Origin: Palsa-1188 sp050010575 | GTDB taxonomy: Bacteria > Bacillota > DSM-12270 > Thermacetogeniales > Thermacetogeniaceae | Direction: 5' to 3' | Assembly: GCA_050010575.1 (NCBI GenBank) | Contig: JBEKKU010000138.1 | Coordinates: 1 to 6,182 of the forward strand | Length of the DNA stretch: 6,182 nucleotides | In this document: in pieces, positions 6,090 through 6,182 of the stretch | Position numbering within the stretch: the stretch's first letter is position 1 | Layout: every line of letters starts with the position of its first letter | Made by a program: the position numbers and the translations under genes | The notes under the pieces: generated by a model | What the model was told of the DNA's origin: nothing | The model's input: the letters and a program-made list of their open reading frames with translations, nothing else | The model's database searches: none

Positions 6090-6182
6090 ACCCTACATCG
6101 CCAGCATGAAACCAACGCCATATTGTTCACTTTGATCGAGGCGGCTATCGTATCAGACCAGCCCCGGTTTGTTCCACAAGCT

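Noticed and set aside
6090..6182. Start of another gene downstream of the polyferredoxin, such as a TTG-initiated frame from 6124
   Set aside because: The frame is open to the window edge, but there is no ribosome binding site and too few codons to recognise; the stretch shows nothing else identifiable.

Overview
The window is a 6.2 kb stretch of bacterial chromosome, GC-rich by eye, with compact genes and frequent GTG starts. It fits an anaerobic, probably Gram-positive (Clostridia / Peptococcaceae-like) organism. The basis is gene content only: a MrfA/MrfB-type helicase-nuclease pair as in Firmicutes, a CooC-type nickel-insertion ATPase typical of CO dehydrogenase-bearing anaerobes, and a membrane polyferredoxin. 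No rRNA or other phylogenetic marker is present, so the taxonomy is an inference.

Layout. Positions 1-336 (minus) hold the first 112 codons of an ABC-transporter ATPase of the DrrA/NodI type, cut by the window edge, with a plausible sigma70-like promoter at 375-404. Positions 435-4537 (minus) hold a tight three-gene operon. Its transcription order is a CooC-like ATPase (4537-3782), a DEDD-type exonuclease resembling MrfB/YprB (3769-2702), then a DExH helicase with a C-terminal zinc-cysteine region resembling MrfA/YprA (2711-435). The gaps are 12 bp and a 10 bp overlap, and each junction carries a clear ribosome binding site. A 182 bp intergenic region (4538-4719) separates this operon from a divergent plus-strand gene. 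That gene (4720-6089) encodes a NapH-like membrane domain fused to a NapG-like six-cluster ferredoxin portion. Its reading frame is broken by an apparent one-base loss near 5035-5055. The last 93 bases hold nothing I can identify.

How the genes work together. MrfA and MrfB homologues form a DNA damage repair pair: the helicase opens or translocates on DNA and the nuclease processes it. Here the nuclease precedes the helicase, which is the reverse of the Bacillus subtilis order as I recall it. A metallochaperone-type ATPase heads the same transcript, which is an unexpected partner. The divergent polyferredoxin would move electrons at the membrane and could be linked to the CooC/CODH theme, but no CODH gene is visible to confirm this. 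The points most worth a second look are the cooC-mrfB-mrfA gene order, the NapH-NapG fusion with an internal twin-arginine motif, and its frameshift.
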